NCBI RefSeq assembly: GCF_000185385.1
Contig: NZ_GL622296.1
Coordinates: forward strand, 2,382,660 to 2,446,659
From: Lachnoanaerobaculum saburreum DSM 3986
GTDB lineage: Bacteria; Bacillota; Clostridia; Lachnospirales; Lachnospiraceae
DNA length: 64,000 nt
Direction: 5' to 3'
Part shown: positions 45,936 through 57,582 of the stretch, piece by piece
Layout: every line of letters starts with the position of its first letter
Position numbering within the stretch: position 1 is the first letter of the stretch
Program-made: the position numbers and the translations under genes
The notes under the pieces: generated by a model
Told to the model about the DNA's origin: nothing
Seen by the model: the letters and a program-made list of their open reading frames with translations, nothing else
Database searches by the model: none

Positions 45936-46027
45936 TAAACTAACCTACCTTTTCAAACTTTACTACGCTCCTGCTTTTAAAACATACAGCGAAAATCACT
46001 TTTCGAAAAATATAAGCAAATTACTTA

Positions 46028-46396
46028 TTATTTTTTCTTGTTTGCTACCGTCTTTCTTGGACCCTTACGTGTTCTTGCATTTGTCTTAGTCTTCTGTCCG
46101 CGAACCGGAAGATTCTTTCTATGACGAATACCACGATAACAACCTATTTCCTGAAGTCTCTTGATGTTCATTGCGATCTCTCTTCTAAGATCACCTTCCA
46201 CCATCTGAGTATCTGAAATAACCTGTGCCAATTCTTTTACTTCATCATCTGTAAGATCCTTTACTCTTGTATCGGGATTTACATTAGCCTCTTTCAAGAT
46301 ACGCCTTGAACTTGTAAGACCTATACCATAGATATATGTCAAACCAATTTCAACACGCTTTTCTCTTGGTAAATCAACGCCTGCTATACGAGCCAT
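46028..46396 (-). CDS. rpsM: 30S ribosomal protein S13
   Basis: 122 residues, with [25 protein letters not shown] and the Lys-rich end [11 protein letters not shown]. It lies at the subunit interface and contacts the P-site tRNA. It follows rpmJ. Confidence 0.97.
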   Translation of the reverse strand: MARIAGVDLPREKRVEIGLTYIYGIGLTSSRRILKEANVNPDTRVKDLTDDEVKELAQVISDTQMVEGDLRREIAMNIKRLQEIGCYRGIRHRKNLPVRGQKTKTNARTRKGPRKTVANKKK

Positions 46397-46426
46397 TTAC
46401 CTACTTCCTCCTTATTCCTATGCAGA

Positions 46427-46540
46427 TCAACCTTGTCTCTGCTTGTGCTTTGGGTTCTCACAAATTACTCTGATGGAACCTTTTCTCTTGATAATTTTGC
46501 ATTTTTCGCAAATCGGTTTCACTGAAGATCTGACCTTCAT
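46427..46540 (-). CDS. rpmJ: 50S ribosomal protein L36 (zinc type)
   Basis: A 37-residue frame reads [20 protein letters not shown] and then [17 protein letters not shown]. The Cys-x-x-Cys...Cys...His zinc ligands of the C+ form are intact. It has a GGAGAG site and sits between infA and rpsM. Confidence 0.95.
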   Translation of the reverse strand: MKVRSSVKPICEKCKIIKRKGSIRVICENPKHKQRQG

Positions 46541-46619
46541 TGTAACTCTCCTTTCATCGCTACTAATAAAGACGCCATAATATTATATCACCAGCTAATA
46601 TAATATGCAAGGTCTTTAT

Positions 46620-46838
46620 TTATTTATCACGCCAAATGATTCGTCCCTTTGTCAAATCATATGGAGATAATTCGATAGTAACTTTATCACCCGGCAAAAT
46701 TCTAATATAGTTCATTCTGAGTTTGCCGCTGATATGTGCCAATACCTGATGTCCGTTTTCAAGTTCTACCTGAAACATTGCATTAGGTAACTTCTCAACA
46801 ACTGTTCCCTCAATCTCTATAACGTCTGATTTAGACAT
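46620..46838 (-). CDS. infA: Translation initiation factor IF-1
   Basis: 72 residues of the OB fold: [23 protein letters not shown], then [26 protein letters not shown]-1 binds the A site during initiation. Its start overlaps the end of the KOW-protein gene by 22 bases, with GGAGGAG just before the ATG. Confidence 0.96.
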   Translation of the reverse strand: MSKSDVIEIEGTVVEKLPNAMFQVELENGHQVLAHISGKLRMNYIRILPGDKVTIELSPYDLTKGRIIWRDK

Positions 46839-47092
46839 TTACTCCTCCAATTTTTTAAGAGATATTTTAACTTAACGTCGTTAAAGTTATCATCATTGTT
46901 CTTCATATCAATAAATTCTTTACTTTTCCCAAGTCTGCTGACATGCTTTTTGTTTTTCTTCTTGGGCTTTTCTATAAGCTTCAGTCTTCCGTCCGCCAGA
47001 TAAACAAAATCTTTATCACAGTCCAAAACCAAATAATATTCTCCTCTGTCATGACCCTTTATTGATATTACAATATCGCCTGTATTTATCAT
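46817..47092 (-). CDS. KOW-domain RNA-binding protein (L14e-like)
   Basis: This 91-residue protein starts with a KOW motif ([35 protein letters not shown]) followed by a Lys-rich linker. A small KOW protein between map and infA is common in Clostridia and is usually named for L14e/L6e/L27e. It is probably ribosome-associated, but its role is not settled. The start overlaps the map stop (ATGA). Confidence 0.85.
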   Translation of the reverse strand: MINTGDIVISIKGHDRGEYYLVLDCDKDFVYLADGRLKLIEKPKKKNKKHVSRLGKSKEFIDMKNNDDNFNDVKLKYLLKNWRSKCLNQTL

Positions 47093-47847
47093 AATTTTCT
47101 TAAAGAAAGAATCTCAGGCTCACCTTCTGTAATCAAAATAGTATTTTCATAATGAGCCGCAAGTGAGTTGTCATCCGTAACCACTGTCCAGTCATCATCA
47201 AGCCATACCACTTCATCTCTTCCTGCTGTAATCATAGGCTCTATGGCAAGAGTCATACCCGGCTGTAATTTGATTCCTTTTCTCTTTATATCAAAGTTCG
47301 GAACTTCAGGGTCTTCATGTAAATGTGTGCCGATACCATGACCCACCAAATCTCTTACAACACCGTAACCTCTTTCTTTTGCATATGTGCCTATAGCCTT
47401 ACAGATATCATTAAGGTGATTACCTGCAATTGCATACTTGATTCCCTCAAAAAAGCATTCTTTTGTTACTTTTACAAGTGCCTTTGCCTCTTCGCTTCCT
47501 TCGCCTATTATATGGGTTCTGGCAGCATCTGAATGATATCCCTTCCAAATAACGCCTGCATCCAGACTTACCACATCACCGTCTTTTAAAATTCTTTTCT
47601 TTGACGGAATGCCATGTACTACTTCTTCATTTACAGACACACATATTGAAGCAGGATAGCCGTTATAGTTTAAAAATGAAGGAACACAACCGTATGATCT
47701 TATTATCTCATCTCCGATTTTGTTTACCTCATATGTACTCATGCCTGCATGCAATGCCTTTTCCAGTTCTTCATGAGTTTTAGCAAGTATCTCACCGGCT
47801 TCTCTCATCAACTGAATTTCTCTTTCAGATTTTATTGTTACTGCCAT
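47089..47847 (-). CDS. map: Type I methionyl aminopeptidase
   Basis: I chose the ATG at 47847 (MAVTIKSEREIQLM), with GTGAGG upstream, giving 252 residues. Metal ligands are visible in order: VSLDAGVIWKGYHSDAARTH (Asp, Asp), GHGIGTHLHEDPEVPN (His), and AIEPMITAG and ENTILITEGEPEIL (Glu, Glu). It removes the initiator Met from new proteins. It lies between adk and the KOW gene. Confidence 0.96.
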   Translation of the reverse strand: MAVTIKSEREIQLMREAGEILAKTHEELEKALHAGMSTYEVNKIGDEIIRSYGCVPSFLNYNGYPASICVSVNEEVVHGIPSKKRILKDGDVVSLDAGVIWKGYHSDAARTHIIGEGSEEAKALVKVTKECFFEGIKYAIAGNHLNDICKAIGTYAKERGYGVVRDLVGHGIGTHLHEDPEVPNFDIKRKGIKLQPGMTLAIEPMITAGRDEVVWLDDDWTVVTDDNSLAAHYENTILITEGEPEILSLRKL

Positions 47848-47862
47848 TTTAATCCTCACAAT

Positions 47863-48504
47863 CTATCCCAAAACTGCAACAATATCTAAGAATACTTCTT
47901 CCATATCCTTTGTTCCGTCTACATTTGCAAGTATATTTTCATTGTCATAATAGTCAATCAAAGGCTGTGTTTGCTTATGATATACATCAAGCCTCTTCTT
48001 TACAGTCTCAGGCTTATCATCATCTCTGATAACAAGTTCACTTCCGCAGTTATCACATATATTCTCTTTCTTCGGTGCGGAATACTTTATATGATATGTA
48101 CTTCCACAACTTAGACAAGCTCTTCTACCGCTCATTCTGGTGATAATAGAATCATCAGGAACATCTATATTTATTGCATAATCTATTTTTTCATTAAGCT
48201 TTGATAAAGCCTCACTCAAAGATTTGGCCTGCGGAATTGTTCTTGGAAAACCGTCAAGAACAAAACCGTTCTTGCAATCAGCCTTATGTATTCTGTCAAG
48301 GAGCATTCCTATAGTAATGTCATCCGGAACCAACTCTCCCTTATCCATATACTCTTTTGCTCTTTTTCCAAGCTCAGTTCCCTCTTTTATATTTGCTCTG
48401 AATATATCGCCTGTGGATATATGCGGTATATTATATTTTTTTGCAACTTTCTTTGCCTGTGTGCCTTTTCCGGCACCGGGTGCGCCTAACATAATAATCT
48501 TCAT
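47863..48504 (-). CDS. adk: Adenylate kinase (zinc-LID type)
   Basis: 213 residues, with the P-loop [11 protein letters not shown] (residues 7-17) and [12 protein letters not shown]. The LID carries four cysteines ([11 protein letters not shown]...ICDNCG), the zinc-binding form of Gram-positive Adk. It converts AMP and ATP to two ADP. Confidence 0.97.
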   Translation of the reverse strand: MKIIMLGAPGAGKGTQAKKVAKKYNIPHISTGDIFRANIKEGTELGKRAKEYMDKGELVPDDITIGMLLDRIHKADCKNGFVLDGFPRTIPQAKSLSEALSKLNEKIDYAINIDVPDDSIITRMSGRRACLSCGSTYHIKYSAPKKENICDNCGSELVIRDDDKPETVKKRLDVYHKQTQPLIDYYDNENILANVDGTKDMEEVFLDIVAVLG

Positions 48505-48533
48505 GGTGTATCTCCCCCATTTTGTTGGTAACC

Positions 48534-48573
48534 ACGAAAAACCCCTGAAGAATATACTCCAGTGGTTTTTCGT
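48534..48573. promoter_or_regulatory. Intercistronic hairpin between secY and adk
   Basis: ACGAAAAACC (48534-48543) pairs with GGTTTTTCGT (48564-48573), with an inner CCTG/CAG pairing. It could terminate some transcripts or set the ratio of secY to adk mRNA. Confidence 0.5.
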
Positions 48574-48580
48574 AAGATGA

Positions 48581-49897
48581 TTAGTCTAATAAGAATCCTC
48601 TGTAATTTCTTACAAGCATCTGTGATTCAATTGCTTTTATTGTTTCAAGGACTACACCGACAATGATTATCAGAGATGTTCCGGTAAATGAAAGTCTACT
48701 GATATTGAACAGTCCTGAAATTATTATAGGTATTACACATACTATTATAAGTCCTGTAGCACCTATAATTATAATGTAGCTCAAAATCTTTGAGAAATAG
48801 TCACTGGTCGGCTTACCCGGTCTGATTCCCGGAATAAAACCGCCTGACTTTTTCATATTATTGGCTACCTCAAGCGGGTTAAAAGTAATTGATGTATAAA
48901 AATAAGCAAATAAGATAATCATTATGATATAAACTATAAGTCCGACAGAATACTTCGGAGCCTCAGGCTTAAACCACATTGATGAATTCATATATGTCAA
49001 TATCTCACCTATTATTGACCCGTTATTGATATTCAAGAACTGACCGATAACTATAGGTGTAGAGAATATTGAAGAAGCGAAAATCACAGGAATAACACCG
49101 GCCGTATTTACCTTAAGAGGTATATTTGATGATGCTCCTCCTACACTTCTTCTACCCTGCGTTTTAGATGAATACTGTACAGGAATTCTTCTTTCCGCAT
49201 CCTGTAATATGATGGTAAATACAACCATTGCTATTACAAAAGCTATTATAATAGCCGCAGCAACCACCATCTTAGCTACTGTCTGTCCCTTTAAGAATCT
49301 TACATATAGATTGTTAAAATCAGATGGCAATGAAGCCAGAATATTAAGAAGAAGTACTATGGAAATACCGTTTCCGACTCCATTCTCTGTAATTCTTTCT
49401 CCAATCCACATTAAAAATGCACTACCTGCCGTCATTGTAACTATAGCTACAATTACACTCTTTATTCCAAAATGTATTAAAAGTCCCTGTTTGCCGAATC
49501 CGATTGACATGGCTGAAGACTGTAACAGTGCAAGTGCGATAGTCAAATATCTTGTATATTCGACTATCTTTTTTCTTCCGTCTTCACCGTCCTGTTGCAA
49601 TTCCTCAAGTGCCGGAATTGCTATTGTCAAAAGCTGTATTATAATAGAACTAGTAATATAAGGAGTGATGCTAAGTGCCAGCACACTCAAACTTTCAAAT
49701 GATCCACCTGTGATGGCATTGAAAAATCCAAACGCATCACCTGCCTGTTTTTCAAAGAAATCTTTGAAATAAGTTGTATTCACACCCGGTATAGGTAAGT
49801 TACTGCCGAAGCGAATAATTACCAGCATTATAAATGTGTAAAGAAGCTTCTTTCGTACATCTTTTACTTTAAATGCATTTAGGAGTGTTGTGAGCAT
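48581..49897 (-). CDS. secY: Protein translocase channel subunit SecY
   Basis: 438 residues with ten membrane helices. Family features are [35 protein letters not shown] (cytosolic loop) and [21 protein letters not shown]. It forms the Sec channel with SecE and SecG and is driven by SecA. Its start overlaps the rplO stop by one base. Confidence 0.97.
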   Translation of the reverse strand: MLTTLLNAFKVKDVRKKLLYTFIMLVIIRFGSNLPIPGVNTTYFKDFFEKQAGDAFGFFNAITGGSFESLSVLALSITPYITSSIIIQLLTIAIPALEELQQDGEDGRKKIVEYTRYLTIALALLQSSAMSIGFGKQGLLIHFGIKSVIVAIVTMTAGSAFLMWIGERITENGVGNGISIVLLLNILASLPSDFNNLYVRFLKGQTVAKMVVAAAIIIAFVIAMVVFTIILQDAERRIPVQYSSKTQGRRSVGGASSNIPLKVNTAGVIPVIFASSIFSTPIVIGQFLNINNGSIIGEILTYMNSSMWFKPEAPKYSVGLIVYIIMIILFAYFYTSITFNPLEVANNMKKSGGFIPGIRPGKPTSDYFSKILSYIIIIGATGLIIVCVIPIIISGLFNISRLSFTGTSLIIIVGVVLETIKAIESQMLVRNYRGFLLD

Positions 49898-50337
49898 TAA
49901 ATCACCTCACAAGTTCCGCCTGCAGCTTCAATCTTAGCTTTTGCACTTTCACTAACAGCAATATACTTAACAGTAAATTTCTTTGTTACTGAACCGTTGC
50001 CTAAAAGCTTAATACCGTCTCTTGTATGCTTTATAATTCCGGCAGCCAACAATGTATCCGGAGTAACATCAGTACCGTCATCAAGGCGGTCAAGAACGGA
50101 AATGTTTACAGCTACGATATCCTTTGTATTACGATTTGTAAATCCTCTCTTAGGAATACGTCTGTATAAAGGCATCTGTCCGCCTTCAAATCCCGGTCTT
50201 GTCGGTCCTGAACGGGCTTTCTGACCCTTGTGACCTTTACCTGCCGTTTTTCCGTTACCTGAACCATGTCCACGTCCACGTCTGAAATTATTGCTATGTT
50301 TTGAGCCTAATGCAGGCTGTAAATTAGATAAATCCAT
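49897..50337 (-). CDS. rplO: 50S ribosomal protein L15
   Basis: The ATG at 50337 ([14 protein letters not shown]) follows GGAGGTGTAGTG; ten extra codons of the longer frame are excluded. 146 residues with [24 protein letters not shown] and [18 protein letters not shown]. Confidence 0.96.
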   Translation of the reverse strand: MDLSNLQPALGSKHSNNFRRGRGHGSGNGKTAGKGHKGQKARSGPTRPGFEGGQMPLYRRIPKRGFTNRNTKDIVAVNISVLDRLDDGTDVTPDTLLAAGIIKHTRDGIKLLGNGSVTKKFTVKYIAVSESAKAKIEAAGGTCEVI

Positions 50338-50353
50338 CACTACACCTCCTTCT

Positions 50354-50533
50354 TTAGACTTCTTCAACTTTTACAAGATGCCTTACATGCCAAATCATAC
50401 CTCTTACAGCATTATTATCCGGCATCTCTACTGTCTTGTTTAATTTTCTCAAACCAAGTGCCTCTACAGTTGCTCTCTGCTTTGGGATAGCGCCGATAGG
50501 AGACTTAACCAATGTAATTTTTAACTTTGCCAT
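50354..50533 (-). CDS. rpmD: 50S ribosomal protein L30
   Basis: A 59-residue frame, [20 protein letters not shown], then [20 protein letters not shown], ends in [10 protein letters not shown]. It has an AGGAGG site and overlaps the rplO leader. It lies in the usual place between rpsE and rplO. Confidence 0.95.
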   Translation of the reverse strand: MAKLKITLVKSPIGAIPKQRATVEALGLRKLNKTVEMPDNNAVRGMIWHVRHLVKVEEV

Positions 50534-50545
50534 ATTTTCCTCCTA

Positions 50546-51055
50546 TTATGCTAATATTTCTTCAACAGACTTTCCACGAAGTTTTGCAATCTCTTCAGGA
50601 GTCTTAAGTGCTGTCAAACCTGCAAGTGTAGCAAGACATACATTTGTCTTGTTATTAGATCCTAAAGATTTTGAACGAATATTTTTATATCCTGCAAGCT
50701 CCAATACCGCACGAGCCGGACCGCCTGCGATGATACCTGTACCTTCAGGTGCTCTCTTTAAAAGCACACTTGCACTTCCGAATTTTCCGGTGTAATCATG
50801 TGGAACACTGGAATTCTCATCTATTCTGACTTCAACCAATGACTTAGTTGCAGCCTCTTTACCTTTACGGATAGCCTCAGGTACCTCTCCCGCCTTTCCA
50901 AGACCGATACCGACATGGCCATTGCCGTCACCTACAACAACAAGAGCAGAAAACTTCATTGTACGTCCACCCTTTACGGTTTTGGATACACGCTTGATAT
51001 TTACGACTCTGTCATTTAACTCCAATTTGCTTGGATCGATGATTTGTCTCTTCAT
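50546..51055 (-). CDS. rpsE: 30S ribosomal protein S5
   Basis: 169 residues with the double-stranded-RNA-binding S5 N-domain ([28 protein letters not shown]) and the C-domain [22 protein letters not shown]. It is important for decoding accuracy. Confidence 0.97.
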   Translation of the reverse strand: MKRQIIDPSKLELNDRVVNIKRVSKTVKGGRTMKFSALVVVGDGNGHVGIGLGKAGEVPEAIRKGKEAATKSLVEVRIDENSSVPHDYTGKFGSASVLLKRAPEGTGIIAGGPARAVLELAGYKNIRSKSLGSNNKTNVCLATLAGLTALKTPEEIAKLRGKSVEEILA

Positions 51056-51072
51056 GTATGTTTCTCCTCCTA

Positions 51073-51441
51073 TTAGAATTGTAATCCTGCTTCACGGGCA
51101 GCCTCTGCCAATGCAGCAATCTTACCTTGATAGATGAATCCTCCTCTATCAAATACAACTTTATCTATACCCTTTTCAAGTGCTCTCTTTGCAACAAGAG
51201 TTCCGACATATGCTGCAGCATCTACATCATTTGTCTTTGAAAGCTCTGATTTTACACTCTTTTCAAGTGTTGATGCACTTACTACTGTATTTCCAACCGT
51301 GTCGTCAATAATCTGAGCGTACATATGGTTGTTGCTTCTGAATACAGCAAGGCGCGGTCTCTCAGTTGTTCCGCAAAGGCGATTACGTAATCTTGAATGC
51401 TTCTTAATTCTAAGATCGCTTTTTGATTTTTTGCTAACCAT
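51073..51441 (-). CDS. rplR: 50S ribosomal protein L18
   Basis: 122 residues with [16 protein letters not shown] N-terminus, [21 protein letters not shown] and the end [24 protein letters not shown]. It binds 5S rRNA. Confidence 0.97.
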   Translation of the reverse strand: MVSKKSKSDLRIKKHSRLRNRLCGTTERPRLAVFRSNNHMYAQIIDDTVGNTVVSASTLEKSVKSELSKTNDVDAAAYVGTLVAKRALEKGIDKVVFDRGGFIYQGKIAALAEAAREAGLQF

Positions 51442-51456
51442 TTACTTACCCTCCTA

Positions 51457-51999
51457 TTATTTCTTACCGGTCTTACCGACTTTACGTCTGATAACTTCAG
51501 TAGAGTATTTGATACCCTTGCCCTTATATGGCTCAGGCTTTCTTTTGTCTCTTATTTCAGCAGCATACTGTCCGACTTTTTCCTTGTCGATACCCTGAAT
51601 CTTTATAATATTCTGTCCGTCTAAAACTGATGTAACTCCCTCAGGATCTACCATCTCTACCGGATGTGAATATCCAAGTGAGAGAACAAGTTTATTTCCC
51701 TGTTTTGCCGCTCTATAACCGACACCGTTTACTTCAAGTACCTTCTCATAGCCTTCGGTTACACCTACTACCATGTTATGTATAAGAGTTCTTGTAAGAC
51801 CATGTAATGCTTTATTTTTCTTTAAATCATTAGGTCTGGTTACTACAACTTCATCACCTTCCTGCTTAATAGTCATTTCCAGTGGTAATGCTCTCTCAAG
51901 TGTACCCTTAGGACCTTTTACAGTCACATGATTATTTTCTGCAATTGTTACAGTTACTCCTGCCGGAATTGCGATAGGCATTCTTCCAATTCGTGACAT
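51457..51999 (-). CDS. rplF: 50S ribosomal protein L6
   Basis: 180 residues: [17 protein letters not shown] at the start and the second-domain signature [22 protein letters not shown] near the end. A gap of 129 bases separates it from rpsH upstream. Confidence 0.97.
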   Translation of the reverse strand: MSRIGRMPIAIPAGVTVTIAENNHVTVKGPKGTLERALPLEMTIKQEGDEVVVTRPNDLKKNKALHGLTRTLIHNMVVGVTEGYEKVLEVNGVGYRAAKQGNKLVLSLGYSHPVEMVDPEGVTSVLDGQNIIKIQGIDKEKVGQYAAEIRDKRKPEPYKGKGIKYSTEVIRRKVGKTGKK

Positions 52000-52066
52000 G
52001 CCGTCTTCCTCCTTAAATTTATCGTGAGCTTTTGCTCATGTTTTCAGGTTTTATATCTAACAAACA

Positions 52067-52081
52067 GTCATAAATTATGAC
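52067..52081. repeat. Small palindrome in the rpsH-rplF gap
   Basis: GTCATAAATTATGAC is an inverted repeat in the only sizeable gap of the spc segment (52000-52128). On the minus strand, CTAAC/GTTAG arms close around it, so an mRNA structure here is plausible. Confidence 0.4.
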
Positions 52082-52128
52082 CGACCGTTAGAACAGTAAT
52101 ATAATATATTGTATGGATGATTATAAAA

Positions 52129-52530
52129 TCACCAAACAAAAGCCAATACTTCTCCGCCTACATTAAGCTTTCTGGCCGCCTTGTCTGTAATAACACCGTT
52201 ATTTGTTGAAATAATGGCTGTACCGAGACCGCCAAGCACCTTTGGAAGCTCTTCTCTGCTTGCATATATACGCAGACCCGGCTTTGAAATTCTTTTCAAT
52301 CCACTGATTATTCTCTCGCTCTTGTTAGCTGTATACTTAAGGAATATTCTGATATCCTTGAAGTTACCATTGTCAACAAGTTCGTATTTCTCTACATAAC
52401 CTTCTTCTACAAGTATGTTAGCTATTGCTATTTTCATCTTTGAGGAAGGAATATCAACTGAGTCATGTTTTGCAGTATTTGCATTTCTTATTCTTGTAAG
52501 CATATCTGCAATCGGATCGCTCATTGTCAT
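52129..52530 (-). CDS. rpsH: 30S ribosomal protein S8
   Basis: About 131-133 residues: [20 protein letters not shown] at the start and [31 protein letters not shown] near the end. Two ATGs two codons apart follow AGGAGG; either may be used. In many bacteria S8 autoregulates this operon. Confidence 0.97.
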   Translation of the reverse strand: MTMSDPIADMLTRIRNANTAKHDSVDIPSSKMKIAIANILVEEGYVEKYELVDNGNFKDIRIFLKYTANKSERIISGLKRISKPGLRIYASREELPKVLGGLGTAIISTNNGVITDKAARKLNVGGEVLAFVW

Positions 52531-52589
52531 GGAATTTTTTCCTCCTGTTTATTTTAAATGTATCTGATTATAACTTCTTTGCTCAATGC

Positions 52590-52775
52590 CTACCAGCTTG
52601 CTTTCTTAACCCCCGGAATTTGACCTTTATAAGCCAACTCACGGAAGCAAATTCTACAGATACCATACTTTTTAAGATAAGCATGTGGACGACCGCAGAT
52701 TCTGCATCTGCTGTATTCTCTTGTAGAGAATTTTGCCGGTCTGGCCTGCTTAATCTTCATTGAAGTTTTTGCCAT
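52590..52775 (-). CDS. rpsN: 30S ribosomal protein S14, zinc type (type Z)
   Basis: 61 residues with four zinc-binding cysteines ([20 protein letters not shown]). The short, zinc-bearing form is usual in Gram-positive bacteria. Confidence 0.97.
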   Translation of the reverse strand: MAKTSMKIKQARPAKFSTREYSRCRICGRPHAYLKKYGICRICFRELAYKGQIPGVKKASW

Positions 52776-52792
52776 GAAATCTTCCTCCTAAA

Positions 52793-53332
52793 TTATTTGA
52801 AAAATGGCATATTGAATAATGTCAAAAGTTCTCTAGCTTCTTCATCTGTGTTTGCAGTAGTAACGAAAATAACATCCATACCGCGAACCTTGTCAATCTT
52901 ATCATACTCTATCTCAGGGAAGATAAGCTGTTCCTTAACTCCAAGAGCATAATTTCCTCTGCCGTCAAATGCATTAGGATTTACACCTCTAAAGTCACGC
53001 ACTCTTGGAAGTGCAAGATTTATAAGTCTGTCGGCAAACTCATACATCTTTGAACCGCGAAGAGTTACCTTACAACCTATAGGCATACCCTCTCTAAGTT
53101 TAAAGTTGGCAACTGATTTCTTTGCTTTAGTAACTACCGCCTTTTGTCCGGAGATAATTTCAAGATCTCTTACTGCGGCATCTAATACTTTTGCATTATC
53201 TTTTGCCTCACCGACAGCCATATTGATAACTATCTTATCAAGCTTCGGTACCTGCATAGGATTCTTATATCCAAACTTCTCAGTCATCTTCTTGACGATT
53301 TCGTTCTCATACATTTCCCTTAATCTTGCCAT
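52793..53332 (-). CDS. rplE: 50S ribosomal protein L5
   Basis: 179 residues: [44 protein letters not shown] and [17 protein letters not shown] are family blocks. It binds 5S rRNA and contacts the P-site tRNA. Confidence 0.97.
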   Translation of the reverse strand: MARLREMYENEIVKKMTEKFGYKNPMQVPKLDKIVINMAVGEAKDNAKVLDAAVRDLEIISGQKAVVTKAKKSVANFKLREGMPIGCKVTLRGSKMYEFADRLINLALPRVRDFRGVNPNAFDGRGNYALGVKEQLIFPEIEYDKIDKVRGMDVIFVTTANTDEEARELLTLFNMPFFK

Positions 53333-53349
53333 GTTTTCCTCCTTTCCAA

Positions 53350-53655
53350 TCAGTCAATAGCCTTACCGGTCTTCTTAGCTACACGAACCTTCTTGCCGTC
53401 TTTTACTTCAAAGCCGACTCTTGTAGCCTGACCGTCAACAACCAACATTACATTTGATATATCAATAGTTCCCTCTATATTTATGATCCCGCCGTTCTGG
53501 TTAGCCATACTTGGTTTTGTATGCTTTGTGATCATATTACAGCCTTCAACTATTACTCTGTTCTTCTTAGTATCAACCTTTAATACTTTACCTGTCTTGC
53601 CTTTATCTTTACCGGATATGATCTTCACCATATCATCTCTTTTGATTTTATGCAC
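53350..53655 (-). CDS. rplX: 50S ribosomal protein L24
   Basis: 101 residues with the KOW motif [21 protein letters not shown] at the N-terminus. It is an early assembly protein of the large subunit. Confidence 0.97.
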   Translation of the reverse strand: MHKIKRDDMVKIISGKDKGKTGKVLKVDTKKNRVIVEGCNMITKHTKPSMANQNGGIINIEGTIDISNVMLVVDGQATRVGFEVKDGKKVRVAKKTGKAID

Positions 53656-53666
53656 GCTAGACCTCC

Positions 53667-54035
53667 TTATAATACTTCAGGTGCGAGAGATACAATCTTC
53701 ATAAACTGCTTCTCACGAAGTTCTCTTGCGACCGGTCCAAAGATACGAGTACCTCTTGGAGTCTTGTCATCCTTGATTATAACTGCTGCGTTTTCATCGA
53801 ATTTGATGTATGAACCGTCTTTACGGCGTGTGCTATTGACTGATCTTACAACAACAGCCTTAACAACATCACCTTTCTTTACAACGCCTCCCGGTGTTGC
53901 ATCTTTAACGGTAGCGACGATTATATCGCCGATATGAGCATATCTTCTAGTTGAACCGCCCATAACACGAATTGTAAGCAATTCCTTTGCTCCGGTGTTA
54001 TCGGCTACCTTCAATCTTGTTTCCTGCTGAATCAT
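53667..54035 (-). CDS. rplN: 50S ribosomal protein L14
   Basis: 122 residues: [20 protein letters not shown] and [28 protein letters not shown]. It lies at the subunit interface. Confidence 0.97.
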   Translation of the reverse strand: MIQQETRLKVADNTGAKELLTIRVMGGSTRRYAHIGDIIVATVKDATPGGVVKKGDVVKAVVVRSVNSTRRKDGSYIKFDENAAVIIKDDKTPRGTRIFGPVARELREKQFMKIVSLAPEVL

Positions 54036-54058
54036 GCCGGATACTCCTTCCTACCTAA

Positions 54059-54313
54059 TTATTTTGCCTTCTCAATTATCTGTACAAGTCTCCATCTCTT
54101 ATCCTTTGAAAGAGGTCTTGTCTCCATAATTTTTACAGTATCGCCAATGTTACATTCATTTTTCTCATCATGTGCTTTGAACTTAACAGTCTTTTTTACA
54201 ATCTTGCCATAAAGTGGATGCTTTACATGGTCTTCGATTGCAACAGTGATTGTCTTATCCATCTTATCGCTGACAACCTTGCCGATACGGGTTTTTCTAA
54301 GATTTCTCTCCAC
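54059..54313 (-). CDS. rpsQ: 30S ribosomal protein S17
   Basis: 84 residues: [21 protein letters not shown], then [21 protein letters not shown], the OB-fold pattern of S17. Confidence 0.97.
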   Translation of the reverse strand: MERNLRKTRIGKVVSDKMDKTITVAIEDHVKHPLYGKIVKKTVKFKAHDEKNECNIGDTVKIMETRPLSKDKRWRLVQIIEKAK

Positions 54314-54331
54314 GGTTTATCTCCTTTATCT

Positions 54332-54547
54332 TTATGCCAACTTTGCATTCTCAGTGATAACTGTCTGAATTCTGGCAATGTTTCTACGAACTTCCTTAAT
54401 TCTTGAAGTGTTATCCAACTGGCTGGTTGCATTTTGGAATCTAAGGTTGAAAAGTTCCTTCTTTGCCAAAACCAATTCTTCATTTAACTGTTCTAAGCTT
54501 TTTGATTTCAATTCGTTTACATAATTCTTAGTTTTCACTTGTTTCAC
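54332..54547 (-). CDS. rpmC: 50S ribosomal protein L29
   Basis: 71 residues, helical: [28 protein letters not shown] and [16 protein letters not shown]. The start overlaps the end of rplP by 20 bases, so a slightly later start is possible. It borders the peptide exit tunnel. Confidence 0.94.
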   Translation of the reverse strand: MKQVKTKNYVNELKSKSLEQLNEELVLAKKELFNLRFQNATSQLDNTSRIKEVRRNIARIQTVITENAKLA

Positions 54548-54965
54548 CGCCTTCCAAATCAGCCTTTGAAACTATCTTACATCTGCAAGGCAACTTATGC
54601 ATTGCAAGACGAAGAGCCTCTCTGGCAATCTCTTCAGATACTCCAGCAATTTCAAATAAAATACGTCCCGGCTTAACAACAGCTACCCAATACTCTGTAG
54701 CACCTTTTCCTGAACCCATTCTTGTTTCAGCCGGTTTTGCTGTAACAGGCTTATCAGGGAAAATCTTTATCCAAACTTTACCGCCACGCTTGATATAACG
54801 AGTCATAGCAACTCTGGCAGCCTCTATCTGGTTTGACTTTATCCAACAAGGATCAAGGGATACTAAACCATACTCACCATAAGTGATCTTATTGCCTCTT
54901 AGGGCCTTTCCTGCCATAGAACCTCTAAACTGTTTTCTACGCTTTACTCTCTTAGGCATTAACAT
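54528..54965 (-). CDS. rplP: 50S ribosomal protein L16
   Basis: 145 residues: [23 protein letters not shown] and [24 protein letters not shown]. Either ATG two codons apart may be used. It organises the A-site region of 23S rRNA. Confidence 0.97.
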   Translation of the reverse strand: MLMPKRVKRRKQFRGSMAGKALRGNKITYGEYGLVSLDPCWIKSNQIEAARVAMTRYIKRGGKVWIKIFPDKPVTAKPAETRMGSGKGATEYWVAVVKPGRILFEIAGVSEEIAREALRLAMHKLPCRCKIVSKADLEGGETSEN

Positions 54966-54966
54966 A

Positions 54967-55623
54967 TTATTTTACGCTCCCTTCCTGTGTTTTTCTTTGA
55001 GGAAGCACCTCACCGGTATATATCCAAACCTTAACTCCGACTTTACCGTATGTTGTATTTGCCTCTGCAAAACCATACTGAATATCGGCTCTCAATGTCT
55101 GAAGAGGAATAGTTCCTTCTGAATAAAACTCTGTACGAGCCATATCCGCACCGCCAAGACGTCCTGAACAGCTTGCCTTGATACCGAGTACTCCCGCCTT
55201 CATACTTCTTGACATTGTTGACTTCATTGCTCTACGGAATGAAATACGGTTCTCAAGTTGTGCAGCGATGTTTTCAGCTACAAGCTGTGCATCTCTGTCA
55301 GGTCTCTTGATTTCTTTGATATCAATGAATACCTTCTTATCTGTAAACTTTGATACTTCCTTCTTTAACTTTTCAACTTCAACACCCTGCTTACCGATAA
55401 CAACACCCGGTCTGGCAGTATGAAGTATTATTCTGACTCTGTCTGAAGCACGCTCAATTTCAATATCTGATACGCTTGCTGAATAAAGCTTCTTCTTTAA
55501 GAACTTTCTGATATTGTAGTCTTCCACTAAACAATCAGCAAAATCCTTATCAGCGTACCATCTGGAGCTCCAGTCTTTTATAACACCGACTCTAAGTCCA
55601 TGTGGATTAACTTTCTGTCCCAT
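54967..55623 (-). CDS. rpsC: 30S ribosomal protein S3
   Basis: 218 residues: [21 protein letters not shown], the KH domain [26 protein letters not shown], and the C-domain [17 protein letters not shown] and [16 protein letters not shown]. It lies at the mRNA entry. Confidence 0.98.
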   Translation of the reverse strand: MGQKVNPHGLRVGVIKDWSSRWYADKDFADCLVEDYNIRKFLKKKLYSASVSDIEIERASDRVRIILHTARPGVVIGKQGVEVEKLKKEVSKFTDKKVFIDIKEIKRPDRDAQLVAENIAAQLENRISFRRAMKSTMSRSMKAGVLGIKASCSGRLGGADMARTEFYSEGTIPLQTLRADIQYGFAEANTTYGKVGVKVWIYTGEVLPQRKTQEGSVK

Positions 55624-55637
55624 TTTCGCGTCTCCTC

Positions 55638-56024
55638 CTATCTTTCATCTAAGATCACTGTGATATGGCTCATTCTCTTCTCAATACGATAAGCTCTACC
55701 TTGTGCTCTCGGTTTAATTCTCTTCATTATAGGACCGTCACTTGCATAACACTCTGCAATATATAAATAAGACGGATCTAAATTGTTGTTATTCTCAGCG
55801 TTAGCAACTGCCGACTCTACCAACTTTTTGATAACACTTGACGCATATCTTGGGCTGTACATAAGAATACCCAAAGCCTCATCAACATTCTTACCTCTGA
55901 TTGCATCAAGCACAAAGCATGCTTTTTGCACAGGTACTCTGGCATATGAGAGCTTAGCTGATGGTCTGGTGTCCTTAACTGCATTTCTTTCTCTTTTAAT
56001 TTTGGATCTGTGTCCCTTTGCCAT
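55638..56024 (-). CDS. rplV: 50S ribosomal protein L22
   Basis: 128 residues: [60 protein letters not shown]. The beta hairpin reaches into the exit tunnel, near the macrolide site. Confidence 0.97.
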   Translation of the reverse strand: MAKGHRSKIKRERNAVKDTRPSAKLSYARVPVQKACFVLDAIRGKNVDEALGILMYSPRYASSVIKKLVESAVANAENNNNLDPSYLYIAECYASDGPIMKRIKPRAQGRAYRIEKRMSHITVILDER

Positions 56025-56050
56025 TTAAAAAACCTCCTTTCAACCCTCTC

Positions 56051-56329
56051 TTATCTTGAAGCTTTCTTATCGTCAGCTTTATGTCCTCTGTAAGTTCTTG
56101 TAGCAACAAACTCACCAAGCTTATGTCCTACCATATCCTCGGTAATATATACCGGAACATGCTTTCTTCCGTCATGAACAGCAATAGTATGGCCTACCAT
56201 CTGTGGGAAGATTGTAGAACGGCGTGACCATGTCTTGATGACACTCTTGTCTCCGGCCTTGTTCATTGCGTCAACTTTCTTTAATAAACTTGCATCTGCA
56301 AATGGTCCTTTTTTAAGTGAACGTGACAT
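56051..56329 (-). CDS. rpsS: 30S ribosomal protein S19
   Basis: 92 residues: [20 protein letters not shown] and [23 protein letters not shown]. It forms the head of the small subunit with S13. Confidence 0.97.
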   Translation of the reverse strand: MSRSLKKGPFADASLLKKVDAMNKAGDKSVIKTWSRRSTIFPQMVGHTIAVHDGRKHVPVYITEDMVGHKLGEFVATRTYRGHKADDKKASR

Positions 56330-56346
56330 TTATCTTTCCTCCTTTA

Positions 56347-57192
56347 TTAGTTAGTGGCCTTACCATCTCTTCTTCTTATAATTAACTTATTAGACTGTTT
56401 CTTCTTGTTTCTGGTCTTAAGACCAAGAGCCGGCTTGCCCCAAGGAGTAGACGGACCCGGACGACCGATTCCGGTTTTACCTTCACCACCACCATGTGGA
56501 TGGTCATTAGGGTTCATAACGGAACCACGAACTGTAGGTCTGATACCCATATGACGTTTTCTTCCCGCCTTACCAAGCTTAACAAGTGAATGCTCACCGT
56601 TTCCTACTACACCGATTGTAGCTCTGCAAATGATAGGTACCATTCTCATCTCACCTGACGGAAGACGAAGAGTTGCATACTTTCCCTCTTTAGCCATAAG
56701 CTGTGCAACATTACCTGCCGAACGAACAAGCTGTCCGCCCTTGCCCGGATAAAGCTCAATATTATGAATCTGTGCACCTACAGGAATCTCTGCAAGCGGT
56801 AAACAGTTACCTATTCTTGCCTCCGCACCTGAACCGCTTACGATTGTTGTTCCAACCTGAAGTCCTTCAGGAGCAAGTATATAAGCCTTTGTACCGTCAA
56901 CATATGATATAAGTGCAATATTGGCTGTTCTGTTCGGATCATACTCTATTGCAACTACCTTTGCAGGAATTCCGTCTTTAGAATTTCTCTTAAAGTCAAT
57001 AATTCTGTATTTTCTCTTTGCACCGCCGCCACGATGTCTTACTGTTATTTTACCTTGATTGTTTCTTCCTGAGTTCTTCTTTATCGGTGCCAATAGTGAC
57101 TTCTCAGGAGTGCTTTTTGTGATTACACCAAAGTCCAAACCGGTCATATTTCTTCTTGACGGTGTATATGGACTGTATTTCTTTATTCCCAT
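56347..57192 (-). CDS. rplB: 50S ribosomal protein L2
   Basis: The ATG at 57192 ([18 protein letters not shown]), with AAGGAG upstream, replaces the longer frame. 281 residues: [42 protein letters not shown] and [21 protein letters not shown], which holds the functionally important His. Confidence 0.97.
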   Translation of the reverse strand: MGIKKYSPYTPSRRNMTGLDFGVITKSTPEKSLLAPIKKNSGRNNQGKITVRHRGGGAKRKYRIIDFKRNSKDGIPAKVVAIEYDPNRTANIALISYVDGTKAYILAPEGLQVGTTIVSGSGAEARIGNCLPLAEIPVGAQIHNIELYPGKGGQLVRSAGNVAQLMAKEGKYATLRLPSGEMRMVPIICRATIGVVGNGEHSLVKLGKAGRKRHMGIRPTVRGSVMNPNDHPHGGGEGKTGIGRPGPSTPWGKPALGLKTRNKKKQSNKLIIRRRDGKATN

Positions 57193-57282
57193 TTTTTCTC
57201 CTTCTTGTGCTGCGCACTTTATCACGGCAGGATGCCGTATAGTATTACTCAGATATTATCTGAGAAAAGCAACATTTGTTGC

Positions 57283-57582
57283 TTATAATCCCTGGAATAA
57301 CTCAATATCCTTACTGTCCTCTGTGAGCCATACAATAGCCTTCTTAACTTTTGCAGTTTTACCTGAAGTCATTCCTCTTCTTCTTGTCTTTCCATCCTGG
57401 TTCATAGTATTTACTTTTGAAACCTTAGCGCCGTCAAACATCTTCTCAACAGCTTCTTTTATCATTGTCTTGTTTGAGTCCGGATGTACAAGGAAAGTAT
57501 ATTTTTTATCAGTCATGCCGAGCATGCTTTTTTCTGTAATAACCGGCTTAAGTATTACATCATAGTATTGAATATTTGCCAT
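57283..57582 (-). CDS. rplW: 50S ribosomal protein L23
   Basis: 99 residues: YYDVILKPVITEKSMLGMTDKKYTF, then VSKVNTMNQDGKTRRRGMTSGK. It forms the docking site of trigger factor and SRP at the tunnel exit. Confidence 0.97.
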   Translation of the reverse strand: MANIQYYDVILKPVITEKSMLGMTDKKYTFLVHPDSNKTMIKEAVEKMFDGAKVSKVNTMNQDGKTRRRGMTSGKTAKVKKAIVWLTEDSKDIELFQGL